A stretch of DNA of 64,000 nucleotides, from NCBI GenBank assembly GCA_030512295.1, contig JAULSR010000008.1, forward strand, positions 930,001 to 994,000, given 5' to 3'. Under the pieces are notes generated by a model. That model saw only the letters and a list, made by a program, of their open reading frames with translations. It made no database searches and was not told the DNA's origin. This DNA is from Bombardia bombarda. Lineage: Eukaryota > Ascomycota > Sordariomycetes > Sordariales > Lasiosphaeriaceae. Positions 21,996-33,702 of the stretch are shown one piece after another. A program made the translations under genes and the position numbers. Each line of letters opens with the position of its first letter. The first letter of the stretch is position 1.

Positions 21996-24411
21996 TCAAT
22001 CAGAATCACTCTCCTCGCTGCTCGTAAAGCCCTTGAACTCCACCTCCGAGTCGTCCAACACACCGACAACAACATTACTAAGCCCGTCGTTCATCTGATC
22101 AACCTCAAAAGTCCCGCTAATGTCCCACCGATCGCCTGGCGCAGCTGAGCTCACGTACTTGACGAAGCGCAGCGTGCCGCTGTCGCGAAGCACCAGCACC
22201 ATCTTGTTCCACGTCGCCTCCTGGAAGAAGAGAATGTTGTCGTCCGCGCTGCTCTTGTAGATGGCCGCGTCCTCGTTGGTGTCGTCGTCGCCAGCCATGT
22301 AAATCTCGTAGCCGCCGACTTCGATCGCCTCCTCCTCCTCTTCGACGACAACCTCTTGCTTCTCCTCAACCGGTTGATCAATCGCCTCCTTCCCCTCTTC
22401 GACGACAACCTCTTGCTTCTCCTCAGCCGGTTGATCGATCACCTCCTTCTCCTCTTCGACGACAACCTCTTGCTTCTTCTCAACCGGTTGCTCGATCGCC
22501 TCCTTCTCCTCTTCGACGACAACCTCTTGCTTCTCCTCAGCCGGTTTATCGATCACCTCCTTCTCCTCTTCGACGACAACCTCTTGCTTCTTCTCAACCG
22601 GTTTATCGATCGCCTCCTTCTCCTCTTTGACGACAACCTCTTGCTTCTTCTCAACCGGTATATCGATCGCCTTGCCTTCGCCCTTGTCCTTGGGACTTGC
22701 ACCATTATTATCGGCGTTGCCCTTGCCTCCTTCCTCTGACTCTTCTTCCTCGGAGGCATTGTCGTCATCCTCCTCGTCCTCAACGTCCTCAACGTCCTCG
22801 TCCTTAACGTCCTCATCCTCGTCATCATCACCCCAGCCCTTAGTCGGCGTAAGACCAAGGTTCAGCTCCAGCCGTGACTTGCCCTCATAACCAGTAGCAA
22901 GCGTGTAGTCCTTACCCCGGCGGAATCGCCTCGCAAGCAAATCGGAGCTCTCAATCTTGCAATGGGTAGCCATCTGCAGCCACACGCGGAACGATCTTGA
23001 CGGCAGGAGAACCTCGAGCAGCTCCTTGACGGGCGAGATCTTGGGCTCTGGCGCGCCCGGCTGGAGGTACATGTAGCGGCCCTTGTGCGGTGGGCAGGCA
23101 ACCTTCCAGGCGCCCTTCTTCTCGATCTCGCTGCTGACCTCGGGCAGCTTCATGGCCTCCTGCGCCTCCACATATTCGCGCACCTCTGCGGCGAATTTGG
23201 GACGCAGTATGTTGGGCAAGATGATGCTGTAGCCCTCCTCGAACTTCTCGGCAACGCTCGCTATCGTGTCGGGCAACAGGTACGACGGGGACATGTACTT
23301 GAGCAAGAAGTCGAAGTCGGCCTGGTAGAATGTCCATCTATCGCTGTCCTGGAGGTAGTCGCCCGACTCCGCGATCGACACCGGCCGGGCCTGTGGCCTG
23401 TCGTGCTGGTCCGGGTTGCCCTGCAGCTGCATCAAGCCACTGTTGCGCGCGGCCTTTTCCTCTGCGCCCTCGACCCAGCCGTCCTCGCCAATCTGCGGGA
23501 TGTGGAACCAGCCGCTGATGGCCATGCGGATGCGGCCGCCGTTCTTCTCCAGCTCCTCCTTGGACTTGGCGTTATAGACCTCCTCGACGTCGTGGAAGGA
23601 CTCGCCCGGCTGGACGGCGAAGAAGGACAGCTGGTTCCAGGCGGGCGGGATGATCTTGACGGGGTCGGGGAGGGGCGTCTTGGCCTGCTCGCCGTCCTTG
23701 CCGGTGCGGTCGACGGCGGGGAAGAGGCGCAGGGCACCGCCCCACTCGGCCTGCCACGGGGTGTCGGGATCGGTCAGGTACAGGATGTAGCTGACCTTGC
23801 GGGAGCCAATGACGTCGTCGTGGCACAGGAGGAAGCAGCCGGGGGTGTAGACGTTGATGGCCATGTCGGTCTTGCGGCCGCTCAGGGGCCCGCAGCCCGT
23901 GATTTGCGAGACGTAGTCGCGGAAGGTCTGCGAGTAGAGACCGTCGCGAAGGGCGAGCAGGGAGGGCAGCTTGGCCAGGGCCTCGTTGTCGAGACCGTCC
24001 AGGTTGGCGAGGTCGCCGCTCTGGTGGATCTTGTAGATGTCGGTCTCCTTGGGGGTGAAGGAGACATTGGCCTTGATCTCGGTGCGCACCTTGCGGAGCA
24101 GGGCGTCGTCAATAAGGTCCGTGATGACACTGTGCTTATAAGGCGTCGAAGAGGCGTATTCCGTTGTGTACTTGTCCAGCACTTGCTTGTCGAACAGGCC
24201 TTTGCGGAACCTGGCTTTGGCTTCATCGTCGGCGAGGGCTGTGGTGGTGTGTCAGCATACCAATTCCCCAAGCAGCGCGATGCCATCCCTCCCTAGCTCT
24301 GGAGGGGACAATGGGCTTGCTGATATGGAAGTGAGAGGGCTATTTACAGTCCACGGAGCGCTTCTTGGTGGGCTTTTTGCCCTCGACGGGTGCGGCTGCC
24401 TTTCTCTTCAT
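21996..24411 (-). CDS. Ofd1/Tpa1-type prolyl 3,4-dihydroxylase
   Basis: Exons 24411-24348 and 24238-21996, 768 residues. The N-terminus MKRKAAAPVEGKKPTKKR looks like a nuclear localisation signal. The 2-oxoglutarate/Fe(II) dioxygenase domain shows CHDD (His161, Asp163), FHDVEEV (His237) and RIRMAISGW (Arg near 257-259), the expected iron and 2-oxoglutarate ligands. A second, catalytically inactive cupin-like domain follows, as in yeast Tpa1 and fission-yeast Ofd1, which hydroxylate ribosomal protein uS12 and link oxygen to translation termination and Sre1 turnover. An acidic segment and six 19-residue repeats are inserted before the conserved C-terminal block (WNKMVLVLRDSGTLRFVKYV), making the protein longer than usual. 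The intron join D-SLADDEAK keeps frame. Confidence 0.9.
22326..22667 (-). repeat. Coding minisatellite, six 57-base units
   Basis: Six units of 19 residues (IDKPVEKKQEVVVEEEKEV and close variants) lie in tandem in the Ofd1/Tpa1-like protein. Alternate copies resemble each other more (VEKK/AEEK; EKEA/EKEV), so the higher-order unit may be 38 residues. The insert is acidic and likely disordered or helical. Confidence 0.92.
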
Positions 24412-25677
24412 CTCGGATATTTAATTGAGCTCGTTGCACAGAAATTGGGACTGGTTGGGTTGGGAAGCGCGATGCAACGAGAAAGATTGTCCTTGTAGAA
24501 AATGGGCTGACATGTCCATCATATATCACACGCTGGGAAATCCGGGGACCACAAAAAGACCGTGGACCACAAGAAGACCGTGGACCACAAAAAGACCGTG
24601 GACCACAAAAAGACCGTGGACCAAAAAAAAACCGTGGATACCATGATGGATCCACACGAGAACCCCAACACCCATCCATGCACACACTCACTCCACTTCT
24701 CTACGGATACCTTACTTTCTACGGACTAGCTTCATAAAAAAGCAAACAGCATGGGCCCCTGAGACCCCACAATCAGTTTGCTTGCTGAGCCTGCAAAACC
24801 GAATGAATGCCTCCACTGTCTCAGCTGCTTGGTGTGCTCGGACGGGCCACTGCTGTTTCTAAACCTGGACGACGGCAAAACCTGGACGACGGCAAACTTG
24901 TCTTTCCTCGACCTATTAGACAAGCGTCAGTCAGCCAGACATGCATGACGGCTCAAGCGCCCGCCCACTGGATGCGCGCGAGAGGATGTCATTGGGGTGC
25001 CACTGCCGCTGAAGGGAGGTGCTGAAGTCATATATCATTTATGGCGTATGCCAACCTCCTCCTTGACGCCGGGGGGCGCTGCATGCTCACAGTCGACACT
25101 CTCTGGTTGGGCAACTCGAGCGCCCGTGGCTGAGAATGCTGAGCAGCGGCCGTACGACGACCGCATTGGAACCGCCCTCTTCTCTTCTGTAAAGGGATGC
25201 GATCTCCAACTGGACTAGTCTGGGTCTTGGGTCTTAGAATAGGGGTGGGTGGGTGGGTGGTGCTCAAACCCTCATACCTAGGTACCTTCCTACCTTGCCT
25301 TCTCCTACCTTGCCTTCTTATCATGATCAAGTTATCGTGGTCTGTCTACTGTGTACCCACACTGAGCCATCATAGCTAGTAAAAGTCAACACCCCTGGAG
25401 GGGGCATAGGGCGTAGGATGTCGTCCATTTCTCCTCTTCTTGGTCCATAATCCACCTCCCGAACTTCCGAAGTGCCTGACGGGCTATCTACAGGATACGC
25501 GCGCTCTGGGCAACTTAATGTAACAAGACCATATACAAAGAGATGCTGCCATCAGTTAGGATATATTTCACCGAGCTCGACCTGTCGAGTTTTCTCAACT
25601 AGTAGACACGTTCACTTCCGTCCACCCTCTCTCATACACTTCTTTAGTATCGTCTCTTGTAGATCCTTACCCCTGAG
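24412..25677. other. Divergent promoter region
   Basis: This stretch separates the start codons of the hydroxylase (-) and the aminotransferase-like gene (+). It contains an 18-base tandem repeat (24547-24636), GGGTGGGTGGGTGG at 25246-25260 and ACCTAGGTA near 25276. No gene is seen. Confidence 0.5.
24547..24636. repeat. 18-base tandem repeat, 5 copies
   Basis: Five units of GACCACAAAAAGACCGTG, the last one eroded to an A run. It lies in the divergent promoter, about 140 bases upstream of the hydroxylase start codon. Confidence 0.9.
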
Positions 25678-27238
25678 ATGGCTACCGAAGCCTTCAACAT
25701 GGACGCCGTGAGGGGAAGCTTCCCCGCACTGGCCGGAGAGCAGGTGTTCCTGGACAATGCCGGCGGAAGCCAGACTCTGGGGGCTGTTGCCGATCGGTAC
25801 GTGTAATATGAAAAAGATACCATCTCGTCATGATGTCGTCGTCGTCGTCGTCGTCATCGTTATCGTCCGTCTGAAAAACGTCAGGCTTATGTTGATCATC
25901 ATGCCGGCATCAGCGTTCGAGACTATCTCATCAACACCAACGTCCAGCTTGGAGCCAGCTACGCCATTGCGAAGAAGTCGACGGCCCGCCATGCTGAAGG
26001 CTATACCGCGGCTGCCAAGTATGTAAATGCTTCAGAAGACGAAATAGGTATGTGGGCGTTTAGTATGTCTATCAAGTAGAACCAGCAGTGTCTCACAACC
26101 TGTCTTGCTCCAGTCCTCGGCGCATCCACCACCCAGCTGTTTCGAAACGTCTCATTTGCCCTGGACTTCAACCCGGGCGATGAGCTGATCGTGTCTGCCC
26201 TCGATCACGAGGCCAACATCGCCCCATGGGTAGACCTCGCCGAGCGACAGAAGCTGGTCTTGAAATGGTGGCAGCCCACCGCTGGCACCACCAACCCCAA
26301 GCTCCTCGCCGAGGATCTCGCCGGCCTTCTCAGTGACAAGACGAGGCTCGTCACCTGCACGCACGCGAGCAACATCGTCGGCACCGTCCACGACATCAAG
26401 GCCATCGCCGAGACGGTGCACCGTCACAGCCCGGACGCCCTGGTCTGCGTCGATGCCGTCGCCTACGCCCCCCACCGAAAGATCGACGTCAAGGAGCTTG
26501 GTGTGGACCTATACGCCTTCTCGTGGTACAAGGTAATCTACCACATACGTCCACGTCCCCCTCCTTCCCCCTTTTCACATTTGTGTGTCTGACACAACAA
26601 AAGGTCTACGGTCCACATATCTCGATGCTCTACGCCAGTCCCCGCGCCCAGACACAGATCCGCTCCCTGGGACACTACTTCAACCCCAAGACAAGCCTCG
26701 AAGACAAGCTCGGCCTGGCCGCGCCAAGCTACGAGCTGGTATATGCCATCCCCGCCGTGCTAGAGTACCTGGGCGTCGACAAGGACGAGCACGATGAGAC
26801 ACCAAAGTGGGCAGGTATCGTCGCGCAAGAGACCCAGCTGCAGGCGGCGCTGCTCGGCTATCTAAACTCGAGGGACGACGTGACCGTGTGGGGAGAGAAG
26901 AGCGCCGACGCCGGCGCGCGAGTCCCGACCATCAGCTTCACGGTAAAGGGGTGGAGCTCGCGCGAGCTGGTCGAGGCGGTCGAGAGCGGTTCCAACTTTG
27001 GCTTCCGCTGGGGCAGCTTTTATTCCGTCAGGCTGGTTGAGGATTTCTTCGGGCTCGGTAAAGACGGCGTCGTCCGTGTCAGCATGGTTCATTATAATAC
27101 TGGTAAGTTGCACAGAGTGGTTTCATGTTTCTCCCCTTCAGCAAGTTTTGCGTTAACCCAGGATTTGTTGTTGCAGTGGGCGAGGTGGAGAAGTTGATTG
27201 AGACACTGGATAAAGTCCTGTCTTCCAAGGCCAAGTGA
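25678..27238 (+). CDS. Class V aminotransferase, cysteine-desulfurase-like (VC1184 subfamily)
   Basis: Five exons: 25678-25796, 25914-26047, 26114-26532, 26604-27102 and 27177-27238, giving 410 residues. Recognisable blocks are FLDNAGGSQ near the start, TNVQLGASY, LGASTTQLFRNVSFAL, the cofactor-binding SALDHEANIAPWV, VDAVAYAPH with the PLP-ring Asp, and the likely Schiff-base Lys224 in FSWYKVYGPH. This matches the cysteine desulfurase-like family named for Vibrio VC1184 (TIGR01976), whose reaction is unsettled; the active-site Cys loop of true desulfurases is not obvious. It converges on the epimerase gene with only 144 bases between stop codons. All intron joins keep frame; the last exon is 62 bases and encodes VGEVEKLIETLDKVLSSKAK. 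Confidence 0.87.
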
Positions 27239-27382
27239 TCACTGCCAAGCTCAAAAGTTGTATCTGCCATCATCCAACGTAAATATGAAATCCAAATACA
27301 CCGTTCATAATAGCCAAAAACGCATGGCGCTATCAACAGATAATTATCAACAGATAATACAGTGCATGATCAGTGAGCGGCG

Positions 27383-28338
27383 TTATAAAGATGGCACCGC
27401 AGTTGACGATTTCCCACTCCTCTTGTTGACAGCCTCCCTCAGCAAGGCAATCACCTCGGCGGGGTCCTTGGCACCAAACACGGCGCTTCCCGCAACAATA
27501 ACATTAGCGCCGGCGTCGGCGGCCTGGTCTATCGTGCCGGGTCCGAGCCCGCCGTCGACCTCGATGTTCAGGTCCGGATACCGCCTCCTCAGCTCCTCGA
27601 CCTTGGGCAACTCGGACGCCATGAACTTTTGACCACCGAACCCGGGCTCAACGGTCATGACCAACACCATCTGTTGGGAGGGAATTTCATATGAAGTCAG
27701 CCATCACCAGGGGAATGCCGTGATACATCATCCAAGACAAGGGCGGGGAAAAGGGGGGTTGACCATTTCAACTCACATCAGGCCTTTCACTCTCATTTGC
27801 GTTGTCTAAGATATCCCACAGCACGTCAACCTTTGTTGAGGGCTTGACGGCAATGCCAGCCAACATGCCATTGTCGTGGATGTACTTGATCAGCTCACGC
27901 GGGCTCGTCTTCCGGTCCGAGGTGGTCTCGGGACTCTCGGCGGCTGACGAGTGGGCGGCCTCGTAGTGGAAGCAGTAGAGGTCGCAGCCGGCCTTTTTGA
28001 ACTCCTTGACCCATTTCTTGGGCTATTTGTTATGAACTGGGTCAGTTGGGCTGCGGAGCGTTGTGAGGGGGGATTGTAGAGTGAGAAATAAATACCTCGG
28101 CAATCATCATGTGGCAGTCAAAGGTGCCCTTTCCGTGGCTCTCGGTCGGCGGGGCGACATGGCTGCGGATCTTGGCCACGACGGGAGGGCCAAAGGTCAG
28201 GTTGGGGACGAAATGGCCGTCCATGATGTCGACATGGAGCCAGTCGGCGCCTTGGCTGATGGTCCTGGAGCAGTCGGCCCCGAGGTTGCCAAAGTCGGCC
28301 GACAGGATGGACGGCGCGATGATTGCCGCGGGTGCCAT
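27383..28338 (-). CDS. RPE1: Ribulose-phosphate 3-epimerase
   Basis: Three exons: 28338-28096, 28022-27777 and 27670-27383, giving 258 residues. The enzyme interconverts ribulose 5-phosphate and xylulose 5-phosphate in the cytosolic pentose phosphate pathway. The TIM-barrel motifs are complete: IIAPSILSADFGNLG at the N-terminus, LHVDIMDGHFVPNLTFGP with metal and catalytic residues, FDCHMMI, VEPGFGGQKF, and VDGGLGPGT for phosphate binding. The internal segment with AAESPETTSDRKTS is a short insertion. The start is taken at MAPAAIIAPS; an in-frame ATG four codons upstream (28350) is possible. It is divergent from the questin-oxidase-like gene (406 bases between starts) and convergent with the aminotransferase-like gene. 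Confidence 0.95.
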
Positions 28339-28361
28339 TTTATTTAACAATAATTACCTTG

Positions 28362-28395
28362 GGTATTTTGATACTAGGTATTTTGATACTAGGTA
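28362..28395. repeat. 15-base duplication
   Basis: Two exact copies of GGTATTTTGATACTA and the first four bases of a third, just upstream of the epimerase start. Confidence 0.9.
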
Positions 28396-28696
28396 TGTGA
28401 TATGCGATGGTACTTCGTGCTACTTGACCAAGGGGGGGCGCTTGGAATGGAAGCTTGAGGAGGGGATGGAGGGGCAGTGCGGGTACAGTGCTGTCAAGAA
28501 CGAACCGCACAGTGGGGCCGGCCATCATGGCATGACGATAGCGGGGCAGTCGGGGCTTTCCGTCAGCGACGACGACCACGCTACTGTAGTACAGATACTT
28601 CGTACCCTTGTCCCCCGCACTGACATCACCCATTTTTGGGTCACCAGTTCTCAACAAATCAGGGCAGCTGGCTCATCCATCTCCATCTCAAGTAAA

Positions 28697-28729
28697 GAGC
28701 AAAAACCAGGAGAGCAAAAACCAGGAGAG
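28697..28729. repeat. 15-base duplication
   Basis: Two exact copies of GAGCAAAAACCAGGA plus the start of a third, 16 bases upstream of the questin-oxidase-like start codon, so probably in the 5' leader. Confidence 0.9.
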
Positions 28730-28744
28730 GTAAATAAGAAAGAG

Positions 28745-30082
28745 ATGGCGTCCATATTATCATCCCTCCCGCTGGTCAACCGGCTGGTGGCGCCCCGGAA
28801 TGCCATCAGACAAATCAACCTCCCGCCGGTCGAGGTGCACAGCATCGAGACGGAGCCGGACAAGAGACCGCGCACGCTCAAGCACCTCCTGCGCGCCAAC
28901 CACGTGAACCACTCCATCATCTACCACAACCTCCAGTTCGACAACCACATGCCCCACATTCTCTGTTCGGCCTACCTCCTCGGCGCCCAGCCCGCCCAGC
29001 TCTACCACATCTACGACGAGGAGTCCAAGACCCTCGACCCCTGGGTCGACTCGCCCTCCGAGGTCCTCCAGGAGGACTGGAAGGACTTCCGCGGCGACAA
29101 GCGCTACCAGCGCGCCTACGTCGACTTCTTCGAGGACGCCCTGGCCATGAAGCACGCCTACGACTGGAAGAAGGTGGTGCACGAGTACATGTTCGAGGGC
29201 CAGGAGCCCCTCGTCAACGGCCTCATCGGCGGGCTCGGCCACCCCCTCATCCACCTCGGCTACGCATACGAGTTCGACAACCGCGAGATCGCCATGGAGG
29301 CCCTCGCCCTGTCGGCCACCCAGTACAACTTCCTCCACCGGTACCTGGACGACCCGTCATACACCAGGCCAGCCCCCTTCACCTCCGCCTCCCCTGCCGA
29401 GCTCCTGGACAGGCTCGCAGCCGACGCCCGCTTCGACGGCATCTTTTCCGAGCCGGGCTTCGCCAACATCGAGCCGCTGTTCGAGAGCCACGAGGCGCTC
29501 GTGCTCGAGTACTGGAACGCCTGGGGGCTCACTGACAACCCGGAAAAGCAGTTTGAGGCGTCGCAGGAGGCGGCCGTGGCCCTGCTGGTCGCGACGGTCA
29601 GGCCGGGCACGCACGCCTTCAACTTCTTCGTCTGCCATCTCCTCACAACCAGCCACGCCGTCCGCATCTTGTTGCCCATGATACCGGCAAAGTTCCACGC
29701 CAGCCTTGTCAGGCAGTGGTGGCTCCTGACGCTGGCTGTTTATGCTGCTGAGTTGAGGCCGAAGATTGATCCGGACTACGTGCCGGTGGACCTGAAGGGG
29801 AAGGGCTGGAGTTATGTCGAGCACAAGGCGCTGAACTCGCAGTGGTCGACTGATGCGCATTATGTGAAAGGTGAGTAGGGGATGTTGGCTGGTCTATGAT
29901 CTGTCTTTTTTTTTTTCCTTTTCGTCTGTTCTTTTTGTTGCGGGTTTGTCTGCTGACGTTTTCTGGATTTAGCGATTCGTGCAATGCGAGAGGCGGCGCG
30001 GACTTGGGGAGATGTTCATGATCGATATCTTGGCGCTGCTGTCAGGTTTGTGGATGAGTTTGAGGGTTGGGTTCATGGGTGA
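28745..30082 (+). CDS. Questin-oxidase-like protein (DUF4243 family)
   Basis: Exons 28745-29870 and 29973-30082, giving 411 residues. The whole length resembles the questin oxidase family, whose characterised members (GedK and relatives) open the anthraquinone ring of questin by a Baeyer-Villiger-like reaction without flavin. Typical blocks are LKHLLRANHVNHSIIYH, NHMPHILCSAYLLGA, VNGLIGGLGHPLIHLGYAYEF with conserved His pairs, and FNFFVCHLLTTSHAVRILL. Many fungi carry several paralogs outside clusters, so secondary metabolism is not implied; no anthraquinone genes lie nearby. The intron join KAIRAMREAARTWGDVHDRY keeps frame and the protein ends GWVHG. Very GC-rich codon use. Confidence 0.88.
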
Positions 30083-30790
30083 GTCAGTGATCGAGTAATC
30101 TTGCCATATTTCACACGGTAAGTAGTGGAGCAATGGTGGTTCTTGTAATAATAAAGCAAAATATCCGAAGTGAGGATGAGCTTGTATACTGTATAGCAAG
30201 GAAAAGTAAGGTAGTTTGGGCATCTATAGGTAGGGTTGATTTTAATAACACCACATTTCATGTTTTTGATAGTACCAACGCCTAAGATTGATCGCTCTAC
30301 GAGTCCCTTAAACTGATGAAAGTTACTGTGACACGATCCTAGGTAGCTGCCTGGCTTGCAGCTAGGTAATGAACATTTACGAATGAGGTGACGGTTGTGC
30401 TGATTTCGAGAAAACATCATCGAATGAGATATGAAGCTTTTCCATAATTTATAAATAATCGCCGAGTCTCAGGTATAAACACATCGATAAGTAAGGTAGA
30501 AGTCTAGGTCTATGGGGTTAATTAAGGTAAGATACCCCACTCTCGAGCCACTGTAATTTCATCCACTATCAAGGCCTGATACCCCTGCACACCTGCAAGG
30601 CTGAACCCCACAGGCTCAGCTCAGGGGGGGCCGCTGGAGCCTGGAGCCGACATTTAGATGGCCGTGCGAGCACCCGATTCGTCGCCTCCACTGGATCCAG
30701 AATGAACCAATATTTTGATTCGTGAAGCAGACAAATGCCGTGCCATTTGCTTCTAGCTCCACAGCCGCAGGAGCAGCAGCAGCACTTGCA
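30083..30790. other. Intergenic spacer
   Basis: An AT-richer stretch between the questin-oxidase-like gene and the Rad17-like gene, with CCTAGGTA near 30340 and no recognisable gene. The region from about 30722 is in frame with the Rad17 start but lacks an ATG before 30791. Confidence 0.5.
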
Positions 30791-33702
30791 ATGGCGACGG
30801 CTGCGAAGCGACGCAAGCGCACCATTGTCGACGATTCCGACGACGACGACGACCATGACCCAAACAAAAACACGCTGAAGCGATTTCTTTTTTCCTCTCC
30901 CGAATCCTCGCGCCCGCAAACCAATAAAGCATCAGAAAGCAGAGCCCCAGCCGAGTCTCCCAGTCCCGTCCAGCGCAAGACCACACGCGCTGCCGCCGCC
31001 AAATCGCAATCTCTAACACAGCGATTAGCTTCTGCTACCACACAGCCACGTCTTCCCACTAGAACTACCAAGGCCCCCGCAAAAAGCTCGAGCACAAGCC
31101 CAGAGAAACCCAGAACGACGACGAGGGCGTCCAAGAAGGTCAAGGTTGAAAAAAAGGGCAAGACAGCAGACTTGGTCACCCTCTTTTCGAGACAAACGCA
31201 GAGAAGCCAGACCTCGGCCGCCCCCGAGCAGCAGAGCAGCAGCAGCAGCAAAGGTCTAGGCTCCCTTGTTCTCGACGACATCATCAGCGACCCTCTGTCC
31301 GAGGATGACGACGTTGCCCTGCATAAGACAGCCGCGTCTAGCATTGTCGGGAAGGCGGCGCAGAAGAGATTCAAGGGCTCGTCACAGCTAGGGACCGCGA
31401 ACCCAGCTGCTGGCCAGCGCTTTCTCAAGCCACCCAAACTTACGTCAACCCCAGAAGCGGCCGCAGGAGCGGCAGAAGCAGCAGCAGCCAACGATGATTC
31501 TCGGCCGTGGTCAGAGCGGTTCGGCCCTGTCAACCTCGACGAGCTGGCAGTGCACAAGAGGAAGGTGGCGGACGTGAGGAGGTGGCTGGAGGATGTGATG
31601 GGCGGAAGGATGAGGCAGCGGCTTCTTGTGCTGAAGGGCGCGGCCGGCTCCGGCAAGACGACCACTGTCCAGCTCCTGGCCAAAGACATGCGCTGTGAGG
31701 TTCTCGAGTGGAGGAATCCGGCGAGCTCTTTTGGTACGACCGTTCAGGGGGGTATCAATCAGCAGCTTCGCAGTTTGAAGAGTTCTTGGGACGGGGCGGA
31801 AAGTTTGGCCAACTTGACTTGGAGTCGGACTCGCCGCCTCCCATACCGCCGCCTACCAACGGGAGCAAGCCAGAAAATAGCAAAAGACTGATCCTGATCG
31901 AGGAGTTCCCCAACACGTTTATGCGTTCCTCAAGCGGCTTAACATCTTTCAGGAATACAATACTGCAGTTTCTTACGGCAAACACACCGTCTTTGTCGAG
32001 CTACTATGGCCAGGACTCTTCCTCGGATCCCATCACTCCCATCGTCATGATAATCTCAGAGACGCTTTTGACGACCACTTCTGCTTCTGCCGACAGCTTC
32101 ACAGCACATCGATTACTCGGCCCCGAGATCCTCCGCCATCCAGGCACCGGCGTGATCGAATTCAACGCCATCGCACCATCGCTTCTCGCCAAGGCTCTGG
32201 AACTGGTGGTGCAGAAGGAAGCGAGGAAGTCTGGACGTCGGCGGACCCCCGGACCTCTCGTGCTTAAACGGTTGGGAGAAATAGGGGACATCCGAAATGC
32301 CATTGCGTCTCTCGAGTTTCTCTGTGTCAAGGGTGACGCCGACGCCGACTGGGGGTCAAAGGTTGCGTTTACAAGACCTAAACGGGGGTCCAAAGACGCC
32401 CCGGCCCTGACCAAAGGTGAAAAGGATAGTCTTGAGTTGGTATCACAGCGGGAGTCGACCCTCGGGATATTTCACGCTGTCGGGAAAGTGGCCTACAACA
32501 AGAGGGGGGAGAAATTCCCCGCAGGATCGACCGAAGCAGCCGCAGAAACGTTCCCTGACTACATGGCACAACTCTCCCGGCCCAGGCCATCCGAGGTGTC
32601 TGTCGACACCCTGATCGACGAGACGGGAACAGACACCCATACATTCATCTCAGCATTGCACGAGAATTACGCCTTGTCCTGTGAGCAAAACAATCCACTG
32701 GACGAGAACTCGTCGCTCGACTACATCAACGGCTGCATCGACCACCTGTCCGATAGTGACCTTCTTTGCCCTTCCTGGGATATCTTCTTCAGTGATAAGG
32801 GGCCGCCTGGAGGCGGAGGAGGATACGCCGGCAAGGACTCGGGAAGCCACGTCCTGCGGCAGGACGAGATGGCGTTCCAGGTCGCCGTCCGCGGGCTGTT
32901 GTTCTCGCTGCCGTCGCCCGTGAAACGGCAGACGCACCCCACCGGCCGCGGCGGCGACTCGTTCAAAATGTTCTATCCGGCCTACCTTAAGCTCTGGAGA
33001 GCCAAGGAGGAGTTGGAAGGCCTCGTCGACATGTGGGCTACAAAAATGCTCAAGGGCGAGGACGGCGGCCCGGGGCCACCACCTCCTTCGCAGGGCAGTT
33101 CTTTGACTTTTACAAATGGATCGTCTGCCTTTCGGAAGAACACGAGCCTTGGTGGTAGTAGTAGTAGTAGTAGTACTAGTAGCAGTACCGTTGCCAGCAG
33201 TCAGAAGCGACAGTCGACGACGAGGCCCGAGGCCCCCGCCCCCGTCCCTCTCCTATCCTTGGGCAGCTCGGCACGGCAGGAGATGCTTCTCGAGCGCCTC
33301 CCTTACATGGCGCACATGGCCCGGGGCCGGAAACACTGCACCTTTGGCAGCATGAAGACCAGAGACTTTGATAGGATTGTGTCCTTCCAGGGCATTGGCC
33401 CGCTCAAGACGGAGGACGATGACGACGACGATGACGAGGCTGCTGATGGTAATGGCGTCCCGGCGGGCGAGGCCTGGGCTACGGATAAGCCGACGGAGGA
33501 ATACGCGAGCCTGCGCAAGAAGAGAGGAGGGGGGCTGGGTGCTATTTTGAGCCGGACGACAGCGACGACGGCCAGGAACGGCAGGGCGGGGGAGCTTGGG
33601 GGTGGTGGTGGTGGTGGTGACTACTATTCCGAGATGGCGACGGCGAGTTTGCCGTTGCAGAGTTTGGTAATTAGTGATGATGATATTGAGGATGATTTTT
33701 GA
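30791..33702 (+). CDS. Rad17/Rad24 checkpoint clamp loader, frame broken at 31747-31752
   Basis: About 970 residues if the frame is restored, with no clear intron. It would load the 9-1-1 clamp at damaged DNA together with RFC2-5 in the nucleus. The N-terminus MATAAKRRKRTIVDDSDDDDD is basic then acidic, followed by a disordered region. Then come PWSERFGPVNLDELAVHKRK, Walker A GAAGSGKT (about 282-289), VLEWRNP, QFEEFLGRGGKFGQLDL, and LILIEEFPNTF as Walker B-like. The C-terminal part ends in an acidic DDDIEDDF. Reading shifts frame in a run of six G (31747-31752): upstream FGTTVQGG and downstream YQSAASQFEEFLG fit one continuous protein if one G is added. A 14-base GT...AG segment here is too short for an intron. 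Both halves stay open for hundreds of codons, so a sequencing or assembly slip is the simplest explanation. ATG 30791 is the first ATG in frame. Confidence 0.85.

Larger units (their letters stand above)
28339..28744. promoter_or_regulatory. Bidirectional promoter between epimerase and questin-oxidase-like genes
   Basis: Only 406 bases separate the two start codons. Two different 15-base duplications lie near the two ends: GGTATTTTGATACTA twice at 28362-28391 and GAGCAAAAACCAGGA twice at 28697-28726. No specific factor site is claimed. Confidence 0.55.

Noticed and set aside
5561..30082. Secondary-metabolite gene cluster (Baeyer-Villiger enzyme plus questin-oxidase-like protein)
   Set aside because: The two genes are 21 kb apart, separated by housekeeping genes, and no backbone synthase, transporter or pathway regulator lies between them.
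31739..31752. A 14-base intron (GT...AG) that would repair the Rad17 frame
   Set aside because: It is far below the minimum size of fungal introns and would delete residues that fit the family; a missing G is simpler.
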